In this document: positions 9,928 to 20,300 of the stretch, in pieces | Layout: each line of letters opens with the position of its first letter | How positions within the stretch are numbered: the stretch's first letter is position 1 | Assembly: GCF_003952165.1 (NCBI RefSeq) | Contig: NZ_RXFT01000007.1 | Span: 1 to 64,000 of the forward strand | From: Variovorax guangxiensis | GTDB lineage: Bacteria; Pseudomonadota; Gammaproteobacteria; Burkholderiales; Burkholderiaceae_C | Direction of reading: 5' to 3' | DNA length: 64,000 nucleotides | Notes under the pieces: generated by a model | What the model saw: the letters and a program-made list of their open reading frames with translations, nothing else | Database searches by the model: none | What the model was told of the DNA's origin: nothing | Program-made: the position numbers and the translations under genes

Positions 9928-10602
9928 ATGAACCAAGACTTCCACCTGTACCTCGACAGCGCCGACATGGCCGAGCTGCAGGCCTGCCTGCCGCACCCGG
10001 TGGTGCACGGCGTGACGACCAACCCCACGCTGCTCAGGCGCGCCGGCATCGGCCGCGCCGACGTGCCCGGCCTGCTGCGCCGCTGCATCGAGCTGGGCGC
10101 GCGGCAGGTGCAGGCGCAGGTGTATTCGCAGGACGCCGACGGCATGCTGGAGGACGCGCGGGCGCTGCTCGCGCACTTCGCGCCGGGCCAGCTGGTGGTG
10201 AAGATCCCGGCCACGCGCCAGGGCTTCGCGGCCGGCGCGCGGCTCATCGAACAGGGTGTGCCCGTTACCTGGACTGCGGTTTACGCGCCCGAGCAGGCCC
10301 ACTTCGCGGCGCAGCTGGGCGCCGCCTATGCCGCGCCCTACCTCGGCCGCCTGGAAGACTCCGGCGCCGACGGGCTGGGGCTGATCGCGCAGATGCAGGC
10401 GCTGGTCGCGCAGCGGCCCGCGTCGGGCACGCGGCTGCTGGTGGCGAGCATCCGCTCGCGCGAGGCGTATCTTTCGCTGCTGAAGATCGGCGTGGGCGCC
10501 ATCACCATTCCGCCGCGCCTGTTTTCCGAATTGCTCGATCATCCCGCCACGCTGGCCGCGGAAAGCGGCTTCCTCGCCGACGCGCGCGACCTGCCGGCCT
10601 GA
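9928..10602 (+). CDS. Transaldolase-family protein, fructose-6-phosphate aldolase (FSA)-like
   Basis: A 224-residue protein of the small TalC/FSA subfamily: YLDSADMAEL at the start, TTNPTLL, and the Schiff-base lysine K92 in VVKIPAT. FSA enzymes cleave fructose 6-phosphate to glyceraldehyde 3-phosphate and dihydroxyacetone; true transaldolases transfer the C3 unit. The gene starts 7 bp after smoS and is 21 bp before fructokinase, so it probably acts on the fructose 6-phosphate made by the operon. Which of the two activities it has cannot be settled from motifs. An FSA is not a standard member of mtl operons. Confidence 0.8.
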   Translation: MNQDFHLYLDSADMAELQACLPHPVVHGVTTNPTLLRRAGIGRADVPGLLRRCIELGARQVQAQVYSQDADGMLEDARALLAHFAPGQLVVKIPATRQGFAAGARLIEQGVPVTWTAVYAPEQAHFAAQLGAAYAAPYLGRLEDSGADGLGLIAQMQALVAQRPASGTRLLVASIRSREAYLSLLKIGVGAITIPPRLFSELLDHPATLAAESGFLADARDLPA

Positions 10603-10623
10603 CCGCGCCAGAATCCAGACACC

Positions 10624-11598
10624 ATGCGCATTGCACTCACGGGCGAAGCCCTCATCGATTTCACCGCCAGCGAGGCTGGCACCCTGGCGTTCCTCGGGCA
10701 CGAGGGCGGTTCGCCGCTCAACACGGCCGTGGCCTGTGCGCGGCTGGGCCAGCCGACGGGCTTTCTCACGCAGCTCTCGACCGACCTGTTCGGCGAGCGG
10801 CTGATGGGCTTCCTGCAGCGCAACGGCGTGGACACCAGCTTCATCCTGCGCAGCGGCGCGCCTTCGACGCTGGCCTTCGTCGAGCGCACGCCACAGACCA
10901 ACCGCTACGCCTTCTATACGCAAGGCAGCGCCGACGCCACCTGGGCGCCCGAGCCGCTGCCGCAGCTGCCGGCGGAGTGCCGCTTCCTGCATTTCGGCTC
11001 GATCTCGCTGCTGCAGGACCCGGCCGCCACGTGCATCGCCGACCTGGTCGCGGCGAACCGCGGGCAGCGCGTGATCGTGTTCGACCCGAACGTGCGGCCC
11101 AGCCTCATCACCGACATGGCTGCCTATCGCGAGCGCGTGAACGGCTGGTTCGGCATGGCCGACCTGGTCAAGCTCAGCGACGAGGACGCCGCGCTGCTCG
11201 CGCCCGGCCAGCCGGTCGATGCGCTGGCCGCCCAGTGCCTGAAGGCCGGCGCTCGCGCCGTGATCGTCACGCGCGGCGGCGACGGCGCGACGCTCTGGCG
11301 CACCGGCCATGCGCCGCTGAGCGTGGCGGCGCCGCGCGTGACCGTGGTCGACACCATCGGCGCGGGCGACACCTTCACGGCAGGGCTGTCGGTGGCGCTG
11401 CTCTCGCACGGCATCGAGCAGCCCGGGCAGCTCGACGCGCTGACCGACGACGACTGGAAGGGCGTGATGGGCTTCGCCGCCACCGCCGCCGCCCTCAACT
11501 GCACCCGCGAGGGTGCCGATCCACCGACGCTGGAGGCGGTTCACGCCGCGCTGGCGAAGGCACAAAATACCGCTGTTGCTGCTGCTTCCCGGCCCTGA
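10624..11598 (+). CDS. mtlZ: Fructokinase (PfkB-family sugar kinase)
   Basis: A 324-residue ribokinase-fold kinase with a GEALIDF start, the sugar-binding GGSPLNTAVACARLG segment and the PfkB signature DTIGAGDTFTAGL carrying the catalytic aspartate. It phosphorylates fructose released by the two polyol dehydrogenases to fructose 6-phosphate in the cytosol. Position and family match MtlZ of Pseudomonas mannitol operons. The end runs to 14 bp before the regulator gene. Confidence 0.87.
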   Translation: MRIALTGEALIDFTASEAGTLAFLGHEGGSPLNTAVACARLGQPTGFLTQLSTDLFGERLMGFLQRNGVDTSFILRSGAPSTLAFVERTPQTNRYAFYTQGSADATWAPEPLPQLPAECRFLHFGSISLLQDPAATCIADLVAANRGQRVIVFDPNVRPSLITDMAAYRERVNGWFGMADLVKLSDEDAALLAPGQPVDALAAQCLKAGARAVIVTRGGDGATLWRTGHAPLSVAAPRVTVVDTIGAGDTFTAGLSVALLSHGIEQPGQLDALTDDDWKGVMGFAATAAALNCTREGADPPTLEAVHAALAKAQNTAVAAASRP

Positions 11599-11612
11599 GC
11601 CGTGCTGCCATC

Positions 11613-12557
11613 ATGACGACGTCCACCCGCAAGCGCTCGATTCCCCGCCAGCGCCAGCCCGAACTGGAGCGCGACTTCGCGCGGTCCCCCTCGCTGGGCT
11701 ACGAAGCCCCCGAAGAAACCGGCCTGGTGCGCTGCCTCGCGCACGGCTTCCCGAGCCCGCTGGTGCGATGGCACTTCCATGAGGACTACGAGCTTCACCT
11801 GATCACCGAGACATCGGGCAAGGCCTTCATCGGCGACTGGATCGGGCCCTTCCAGCCGGGGCACCTGGTGCTGTGCGGGCCGCGGCTGCCGCACAACTGG
11901 ATCTCGCTCGACGTGCCCGAGGGCGGTGCGGCCGGGCGCGACCGCGTGATCCAGTTCCGCCACGAGCCCATCGAGCATGCGGCGCAGCAGATTCCCGAGC
12001 TGCGCGAGGTGATGCAGCTGCTGGAGCGGGCGCGCCACGGCATCGAGTTCTTCGGCATGTCGCAGCAGGCGCAGTCGCACTGGGACCGCATCAAGGCCGC
12101 GCGCGGCGTGCGCCGCCTGGGCCTGTTCCTCGACTTCATGGCCGACCTGGCGCAATGCACCGATTACCGGCTGCTGTCGAGCGTGCAGATGCAGGGCGCG
12201 CAGGGCGCCGACGGCGACGCGCAGGTCGACCAGATCAACGGCATCGTCAACCGCATCACCAACAACATGGCCGAGCCGATCTCGATGTCGGACGTGGCGG
12301 CCGAACTGGGCATGAGCGAGAGCCGCTTCAGCCGTTTCTTCAGGCGCTCCACCGGCAACAGCTTCACCGACTTCGTCAACCGCGTGCGCATCAACAGCGC
12401 CTGCCACCTGCTGATGCAGACCGACCACTACGTGACCGACATCTGCTACCAGGTGGGCTTCAACAACGTGGCGAACTTCAACCGGCGCTTTCTCGAGATC
12501 AAGGGCATGACGCCGAGCGAATTCCGCAAGCAGGCCGACACGCGCTTCGGGGTATGA
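11613..12557 (+). CDS. AraC-family regulator, MtlR-like
   Basis: A 314-residue regulator with an N-terminal cupin-like sensing domain (HFHEDYELHLITETSG) and a C-terminal double HTH: ISMSDVAAELGMSESRFSRF, and a second helix pair around VTDICYQVGFNNVANFNRRF. It resembles MtlR, the AraC-type activator of Pseudomonas mannitol operons. It follows the fructokinase by 14 bp and probably activates the smoE promoter in response to polyols. The ATG at 11613 is preceded by in-frame sequence but is the first sensible start. Confidence 0.85.
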   Translation: MTTSTRKRSIPRQRQPELERDFARSPSLGYEAPEETGLVRCLAHGFPSPLVRWHFHEDYELHLITETSGKAFIGDWIGPFQPGHLVLCGPRLPHNWISLDVPEGGAAGRDRVIQFRHEPIEHAAQQIPELREVMQLLERARHGIEFFGMSQQAQSHWDRIKAARGVRRLGLFLDFMADLAQCTDYRLLSSVQMQGAQGADGDAQVDQINGIVNRITNNMAEPISMSDVAAELGMSESRFSRFFRRSTGNSFTDFVNRVRINSACHLLMQTDHYVTDICYQVGFNNVANFNRRFLEIKGMTPSEFRKQADTRFGV

Positions 12558-12563
12558 GGTTCG

Positions 12564-12650
12564 CCGCCAGGCTGCGCGCACTCCGCGTCGCTTCGCCAAC
12601 CTCCTCGCCGGGGCTACGCCTGAGGCCCGGCAAAGCCGGTTCCTCGGTGT
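12564..12650 (+). repeat. Intergenic dispersed repeat, copy 3 (between araC-type gene and xylB)
   Basis: A diverged copy: CGCCAGGCTGCGCGCACTCC, then CGTCGCTTCGCCAACCTCCT and a GGCCCGGCAAAGCCGGTTCC hairpin, matching the order of parts in the 4671 copy. It fills much of the 175-bp gap before xylulokinase. Confidence 0.65.
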
Positions 12651-12732
12651 TCCTTGAAAGGAAAGCGAGCTCTTCGTACATCCGCCGCGCGAAAGCACGG
12701 CTAGTCTGAACAAATCAAATAAGGGGCTCATC

Positions 12733-14199
12733 TTGTATCTGGGACTCGACCTCGGCACGTCCGAGCTCAAGGCGCTCTTGCTCGCCGACGACCATCGCAT
12801 CGTGGGCGTGGCCCGCGCGCCGCTCACGGTCGAACGGCCGCAGCCGTTGTGGTCGGAACAGGCGCCGCGGCAGTGGTGGCAGGCGCTCGAAGAAGTGATG
12901 CGTGCGCTCGGCAAGTCGCACCCCGAAGAACTCGCGGCGGTGCGCGCCATCGGCCTTTCGGGCCAGATGCACGGTGCCACGCTGATCGACGAAGCGGGCG
13001 AGGTGCTGCGCCCCGCGATCCTGTGGAACGATGGCCGCAGCGGTGCGCAGTGCGAAGCGCTCGCGCGCGCCGTGCCCAGGCTCGGCGAGATCGCGGGCAA
13101 CCTCGCGATGCCGGGTTTCACCGCGCCCAAGCTGCTGTGGGTGCGCGAGCACGAGCCCGAGATCTTCAGCCGCGTCGCCCGCGTGCTGCTGCCGAAGGAC
13201 TGGCTGCGCTTCATGCTCAGCGGCGAGGCCGTCAGCGAGATGTCGGATGCGGCGGGCACGTTGTGGCTCGACGTGGGCGCGCGCGACTGGTCCGACGAGC
13301 TGCTCGCTGCCACGGGGCTGACGCGTGCCCACATGCCGAGGCTGGTCGAGGGCAGCGAGGTGTCGGCGCAGCTCAAGCCCGAACTGGCCGGGCGATGGGG
13401 CTTGCCCGATGGCGTCAAGATCGCCGGCGGTGCCGGTGACAACGCGGCGAGCGCGGTCGGCATGGGGCTGGTCGAGCCGGGGCAGGGCTTCGTGTCGCTA
13501 GGCACGTCGGGCGTGGTGTTCGTGTCGACCGACCGCTTCCTGCCGAACCCCGCACAGGCGATGCACGCCTTCTGCCACGCGCTGCCGAAGCGCTGGCACC
13601 AGATGTCGGTGATGCTCTCGGCCGCCAGCGCGGTGAGCTGGGCCGCCAAGACTTTCAGGTTTGCCGACGAGGCGGCGCTGCTCGAAGCTGCCGCAAGCGT
13701 TGCGCTGTCGCAGCGCGAACGCTGCCCGCTGTTCCTTCCGTACCTGTCGGGCGAGCGCTCGCCGCACAACAACCCCAACGCGCAGGGCGTGCTCTTCGGG
13801 CTCACGCATGCGCACGGGCCGGCGGAGATCGCCTATGCCGTGGTCGAGGGCGTGAGCTTCGGCCTGCGCGACGGCTTCGACACCCTGCGGCTGCCGCAAG
13901 ACATGCCGATGCGCGAGATGGCGCTGGTCGGCGGCGGCGCGCGCAGTGTGTGGTGGGGGCAGTTGCTGGCCGACATCTTCCAGGTTCCGCTCACGCTCTA
14001 TGCGGGCAGCGAGGCTGGTGGGGCGCTGGGCGCGGCGCGGCTGGCCTGGCTGGCGGATGGGGGCGAGGTGGCAGAGGTGTGCACGCTGCCGGCAGTGAAG
14101 CAGAAGCTGGTTCCCTCGACCGATGGAGCCGATGTCCGCAGGACGAGGCATACGCGCTTCCAGGCGCTCTACAAGGCGGTGCAGGCGCAATTCCAGTAG
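12733..14199 (+). CDS. xylB: Xylulokinase
   Basis: A 488-residue FGGY-family kinase. It has the N-terminal phosphate loop LGLDLGTSELKALL, GLSGQMHGATL, the DxAGT element in MSDAAGTLWLD, and GGGARS near the C-terminus. It phosphorylates D-xylulose, the product of arabitol oxidation, for entry to the pentose phosphate pathway. I chose the TTG start at 12733 because AAGGGG (12721-12726) sits six bases upstream and the protein then begins MYLGLDLGTS, the family start. It closes the polyol cluster. Confidence 0.9.
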   Translation: MYLGLDLGTSELKALLLADDHRIVGVARAPLTVERPQPLWSEQAPRQWWQALEEVMRALGKSHPEELAAVRAIGLSGQMHGATLIDEAGEVLRPAILWNDGRSGAQCEALARAVPRLGEIAGNLAMPGFTAPKLLWVREHEPEIFSRVARVLLPKDWLRFMLSGEAVSEMSDAAGTLWLDVGARDWSDELLAATGLTRAHMPRLVEGSEVSAQLKPELAGRWGLPDGVKIAGGAGDNAASAVGMGLVEPGQGFVSLGTSGVVFVSTDRFLPNPAQAMHAFCHALPKRWHQMSVMLSAASAVSWAAKTFRFADEAALLEAAASVALSQRERCPLFLPYLSGERSPHNNPNAQGVLFGLTHAHGPAEIAYAVVEGVSFGLRDGFDTLRLPQDMPMREMALVGGGARSVWWGQLLADIFQVPLTLYAGSEAGGALGAARLAWLADGGEVAEVCTLPAVKQKLVPSTDGADVRRTRHTRFQALYKAVQAQFQ

Positions 14200-14221
14200 C
14201 AGAGCAATCACGACCGCCCAT

Positions 14222-14254
14222 GAAAAAAGCCCGGCGCAAGCCGGGCTTTTTTCA
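14222..14254. terminator. Bidirectional intrinsic terminator between xylB and groEL
   Basis: A perfect hairpin AAAAAAGCCCGGC-gcaa-GCCGGGCTTTTTT with an A tract on one side and a T tract on the other, so it can stop transcription from both directions. It lies between convergent xylB and groEL. Confidence 0.92.
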
Positions 14255-14264
14255 TTTCGCGAGA

Positions 14265-14353
14265 CACCGCGGATCCGGCTCTGCCGGTCCGCAGGTGTCG
14301 CCCCCGGTAGGGGGGAGGCGTAGCGGACACGAAGTGCCGCGCAGCCTGGGGGC
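14265..14353 (-). repeat. Intergenic dispersed repeat, copy 4 (inverted, downstream of groEL)
   Basis: Read on the minus strand this begins CCCCCAGGCTGCGCGGCACT, followed by TCGTGTCCGCTACGCC and a hairpin built from GGATCCGGC/GCCGGTCC. It is the same family as at 4671, 6499 and 12564, in opposite orientation. Confidence 0.7.
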
Positions 14354-14359
14354 GAGCAA

Positions 14360-16018
<1,659 letters not shown>

Positions 16019-16043
16019 TTACTCCGAATGGGGATCTGTTGAA

Positions 16044-16334
16044 TTACTTCTCGACGACCGCGAACAGGTCGTCTTCCTTCATGACGAGCAGCTCGTCGCC
16101 GCCGACCTTGACGGTCTGGCCGCTGTACTTGCCGAACAGGACGCGGTCGCCGACCTTCACGGTCAGAGCTGCCAGTTCGCCCTTGTCGTTGCGCTTGCCC
16201 GGGCCCACGGCCAGGACTTCACCCTGATCGGGCTTCTCGGCGGCTGCGTCGGGGATCACGATGCCCGATGCGGTCTTGGTTTCGCTGTCAACACGCTTGA
16301 CGATCACGCGATCGGCCAAAGGACGAAGTTTCAT
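16044..16334 (-). CDS. groES: 10-kDa co-chaperonin GroES
   Basis: A 96-residue protein with [14 protein letters not shown] at the start, the mobile loop around [14 protein letters not shown] that binds GroEL, and the roof-loop region. It caps the GroEL ring. It is first gene of the groESL operon. Confidence 0.98.
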   Translation of the reverse strand: MKLRPLADRVIVKRVDSETKTASGIVIPDAAAEKPDQGEVLAVGPGKRNDKGELAALTVKVGDRVLFGKYSGQTVKVGGDELLVMKEDDLFAVVEK

Positions 16335-16423
16335 TGCATCTCCTGGATGTATGGATAAGAAACGGGTTTGTGGTCGGGCGCCGGACCGGAGGCCGGCAGC
16401 CCATCAGCTGGAAGCGAGGGCTG

Positions 16424-16478
16424 TTAGCACTCGTCAGCAGCGAGTGCTAATCATAAGGGCAATCGACGACGTTTCAAG
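16424..16478 (-). promoter_or_regulatory. groESL promoter: perfect CIRCE operator plus sigma32-like -35/-10
   Basis: TTAGCACTC (16424-16432) and GAGTGCTAA (16442-16450) form the exact CIRCE inverted repeat with a 9-base spacer, the HrcA repressor site. On the minus strand just upstream are CTTGAAA (16478-16472), the sigma32 -35 consensus, and GCCCTTAT (16460-16453), close to the sigma32 -10, separated by 11 bases. This predicts dual negative (HrcA) and positive (RpoH) heat-shock control. Confidence 0.9.
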
Positions 16479-16597
16479 GCTGGACGGCCGCTGGCGCCAG
16501 TTCCGCAGTCAGGAAACCCGAAAGCGCACGGCCGTGCTCTTTCTGTCGCCGATGCGGCAGGAGGTGGCTTCGGGAGGCCCGGGAGGGGCGGGTGTCG

Positions 16598-16639
16598 GTT
16601 CTCAGCTAACTCAGAACTCTTCTCAGCTAACTCGGAACT
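16598..16639 (+). repeat. Left end of island: two tandem 21-bp terminal repeats
   Basis: GTTCTCAGCTAACTCAGAACT (16598-16618, first 20 of 21 shared in kind) is directly followed by a second copy at 16619-16639 that differs at two positions. TGTC at 16593-16596 lies just outside. The same motif, inverted and diverged, occurs twice at 29900-29951. Multi-copy subterminal repeats of about 20 bp beside TGT/ACA tips are typical of Tn7/Tn5053-like transposons. Confidence 0.7.
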
Positions 16640-17360
16640 GCACGACCGTACTTTTTCGAGGGGCTGCTGCTGCTACAGGTGGCGAGGACGCCACTGAACG
16701 TTGATGGAATGCTGCGCGATCGCCAATCTTTAATCAAATTTTACCCGGATAAAAATTAATACGGAGCGCTGAACCAGCAGAATGATTGCCTTGGGATAGG
16801 GCGGAGCTTCTCGGCGGTCGTCAAGCTTCGGGCCCACTTTCCGCTTCAGACTGGCTGCAGTCGTTCAGATTTAGCCAGTGAATGACCGTCGCTGCCGAAC
16901 CCCGACGTTTATCGCTTGCGGAGTCGCTATGTGACAGGGCTATGAGGACATCGCGCGCACGTCATTAGCCCTGTTCGTCTGTTTCGGTTTGACCCAAGCG
17001 CGGCATCGCACTGCGTGGAACTTTCAATCCATACAGATCTTGGCGACCATCACTCCGCCCGGCAAGGACAAACCTCAGGCCGTGATGACAAGGCGCGTCC
17101 GGGACTTCCATGTCGCGAAGGACGACCGGTACTGTCTTGCGATTGATGATGGGGCCGGACGGCCGGTCGTCTTGCTGCCTGTGTTCTGCGCCGCCGTGTC
17201 TCTATCTCGCCGCCGCCGCGATGTACGTGGGTGACGATGGCCGCTGCGTTTGCGACCGAAACAAGGCTGCGGCGGCTGCCTCGAAATGCGCGATGACGGC
17301 AGAACGACTGGGAGACAGGCTAATCTATGGGGAGCAGGAGATGTACGCAGAGAGGACGTG
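16640..17360. other. Non-coding stretch upstream of the STAND nuclease gene
   Basis: About 720 bp without a convincing gene. Small open frames (for example 16989-17234) have no recognisable domain. An AT-rich patch at 16725-16765, unlike the surrounding GC-rich DNA, could hold a promoter, but no clear -35/-10 pair stands out. AGAGG at 17351-17355 is the ribosome site of the next gene. Confidence 0.6.
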
Positions 17361-20300
17361 ATGTCGGGGGGAATCAGCGCGATCAAGGGGTTCGACTACC
17401 AGGCTGCGGTGACCCTGGAGTTCTTGTTCGAGCATTTCGAGAGCGACTTCGAAGGGTTCGTGAGGCCCGAGGGCGTCGATGACCTGGTTCTGTACAGGTC
17501 CTTCGCGTCCGGGACGGACCAGCGATTTGTACAGATCAAGAAACCGACGGAGAGCCGGGACGGGGTGCCAAGGCCCTGCGCCTGGACGACGGCAGACGCG
17601 ATTCGAGAGTTGATGCCGGCAGCGTGGAGGAATCTGCTCGGGACCTCAGATCGTCAGGTCTGGGTGCTCGGGGACGCGGCAGATGCGGAGCTCGATGCAC
17701 TGATTCATGCCGGACAGGACGCGCCAGCGTGTGCCAAGGCGGCATTCTGGCAGACCGTTCAGGCGCTTGCGCACAACGAACTTGTTCGCGCCGGCGCGAA
17801 CAAGGACGCCCTGCCAACGTGGTCGCCGCGGTCCCGCACAACGCTGTACGCGAACATGCCCAATGAGGGGGCGGCGCAGTACCTCCACGACGCCTTTGAA
17901 AAGCAGGCGAAACAGATTGGCCTGGCACAGGCGTTCGTCGATCTGCATGCGAGCGCCATCCGGACGGTTGCCGCGGCCCTGCCAGAAGTCCTCTCGCGAA
18001 TCAGCTTGAGAAGCGCGTACGGTTCGGAGGCGGAAGTCGGTGAGCGGGTTCGCGCGAGACTGGTTCTCGAGCACGGCCTTGCCCCCGAGGTGGTCGAGAA
18101 GACACTCTTTCTCAACCTCAGAGGCTTCATCAACGAGATCGCCAAGCAGCACGGAAAGACTTTCTCACGCAGTGATTTCGAGGCGGAGCTGCGTTGCGTC
18201 TGGCCACAGATGATTCCGATAAGGGTCCCGCCGGCACTGGAGGCACACCATGTGCCGCGCCCTGACATCACCGTCCCGCTGGTCCATGCGCGGGGCATTA
18301 CCGAGGTCATCGGGATATCTGGCTCGGGAAAGACATCGCTCGCCGCCGAAGTCATCACCCAGGCGCGCCAGCTTGCCGGGGACCGGGAGGTCTTCTATGC
18401 CGAGGTGCGACAGCACGTCTCCCTGCGCGATGTCCTGGTGGGCGTGGCGTTCCATTTGCGGCGCAAGGGATTCCAGGCGCCGTTTCGAGTGGCGACGGAT
18501 GCCACGCTCTCTGAGGAGAACATGATCGCGAGCCTGTGCGAGGTTCTCGCGGGGATCGGAATCGACGCCATGCTGCTGCTCGATTTCGTGGAAGGACACT
18601 GCAGCTACGCCTTTGCGAGTCAGATCGCTAAGTTCGTCCAAGCTCTGCCTGCGGGGGCAGTCGCGATCACGATCTTCGCCCAGGAAGGCGTTCTGCGGCT
18701 GATGAGCCCCGCTGAGCGCGAGGAAAAGGGCGTGACGCTGCTGAACGTGCGCGGCTTGACCTCCAGGGAGTTCCTGCAGCTTGTGGCGCATTGGCACCCT
18801 GACCCCGACAGGGCGCTGGTGCACCGCGTTTTTCAGCGGGTCACTGCTGGCAGGCAAGCCGGGTTGTTTGCGGCTCGTGCGCGGGCATTGGCGCGCGCGC
18901 CTTCGCTCGATGCGATGTACAACATCGCCTCCCAGCCTGCGCACGCAGTTCTCCCGGTTGTGGAGCGTATGCGGTTCGCGACCATCTCCGATCCCGCCCG
19001 ATCGGCGGCCGAGAAGCTCGTGTGTTTCGCGTTGCCGTTTAGCCGCGGCGAGGCAGCGCAGGTATTCCGCGATCATCATGTCGGCGTTGCCATCCAGGAG
19101 ATGCTGGAACTCGGGTTGCTGCGCTCCCAGTCCATGGATCTCTTGGAGATGCACGAGACCGTCCGCGCGGGCTTGGAGGAGGGGATGGCCCTCGGATTGC
19201 GGGAAGCCACGCACATCGAGTTGGCCAACTGGTATCGGCTACAGGGTGTCGTCACGGCAGAGGTTCTTCACCTCGAAAAGGCCGGGCGGTTCGCACAAGC
19301 CGCCGAGAGGGCCCGCAACGCCTTCTTGCAGGGCGGGCAATGGGGCGAACTCGCCAACTTCGTGGTGGCCCGAAAGCTCGTGTCGCCGGAGGAGGTCATT
19401 GCCACGGTCGCGGATGTGGGAAAGAAAGTCGACCGTCTCTTCATTCTGCCCGGGATCCTGCAGGACCTCGGGCTGGCATCCGTTGAGTCGCTGGTCGGCG
19501 TGCTCGCGCGCAACCCCGGGCGCTTCGCTTCCGACCATGCCTGGGGCAGTGCCATCGTCGAAACGATCCTGAAGTTCGATCCGTCCAGACTCCATGCGCT
19601 GGTCGAACAGGCGTTGCGGCTGCCGAATGCCGATACTGGAGAGTTCTCCGCTCTGGGTGTCCTGACCGGCGGAATGCGTCGCGCGCGGACAGAGCTGCCG
19701 CCGGCCACACTGTCGCTGTTCGATGCGCAGACGCCGCAAGTCCAGCGCGAAATGCTGCCGATGCTGGTACAAGACAAGCGCAGGGGCGTCCTGCAGCGGG
19801 TGCTGCGCGTTTACGTCGACGATGTACTTGAGGCGCCGCGAAACGGGCGCAAGCAATCCCCGCGGAGCCTATATCTTCGCTTGGACACACACCAGGAGGT
19901 GATCGAGTTTCTGGCGGCCTTTCCCATGGCCGACTCGGGGGCGATGCTTGCAGCGAAGTCTGCGCTGCTGGGACCGCTGGTCGATCTGGTTTCGTCGCTG
20001 AGCGCAGCCCTGAGGCCTGCCTGCGTGGCACTTCTTGGCGAAGCGGACAACGAGCCGCACGTGTTGATCAATGCGTTTCGGATTCTTTGCTTCCTCGCCG
20101 ACGAGCGAGCGCCTGCGCTTTGTGAGGCCCTGATCCTGAAAAAGCCGTCGCTGGCCGCTTTGAGTACTCTGATCCCGGCGCTGCTCCCTGCCTTTTGTGA
20201 CCCCGAGGTCTACGAAGCCCGTCTCCTGGACAACGGGCTGGGCGCGGATGATCGTCTCGTGGCCCTTGGCGCGCTGTCCACGCTGGGCGTGGATCTGGGG

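Noticed and set aside
16989..17234. Small open frame of 81 codons before the STAND gene
   Set aside because: No ribosome site, no recognisable family and an Arg-rich end; treated as non-coding.
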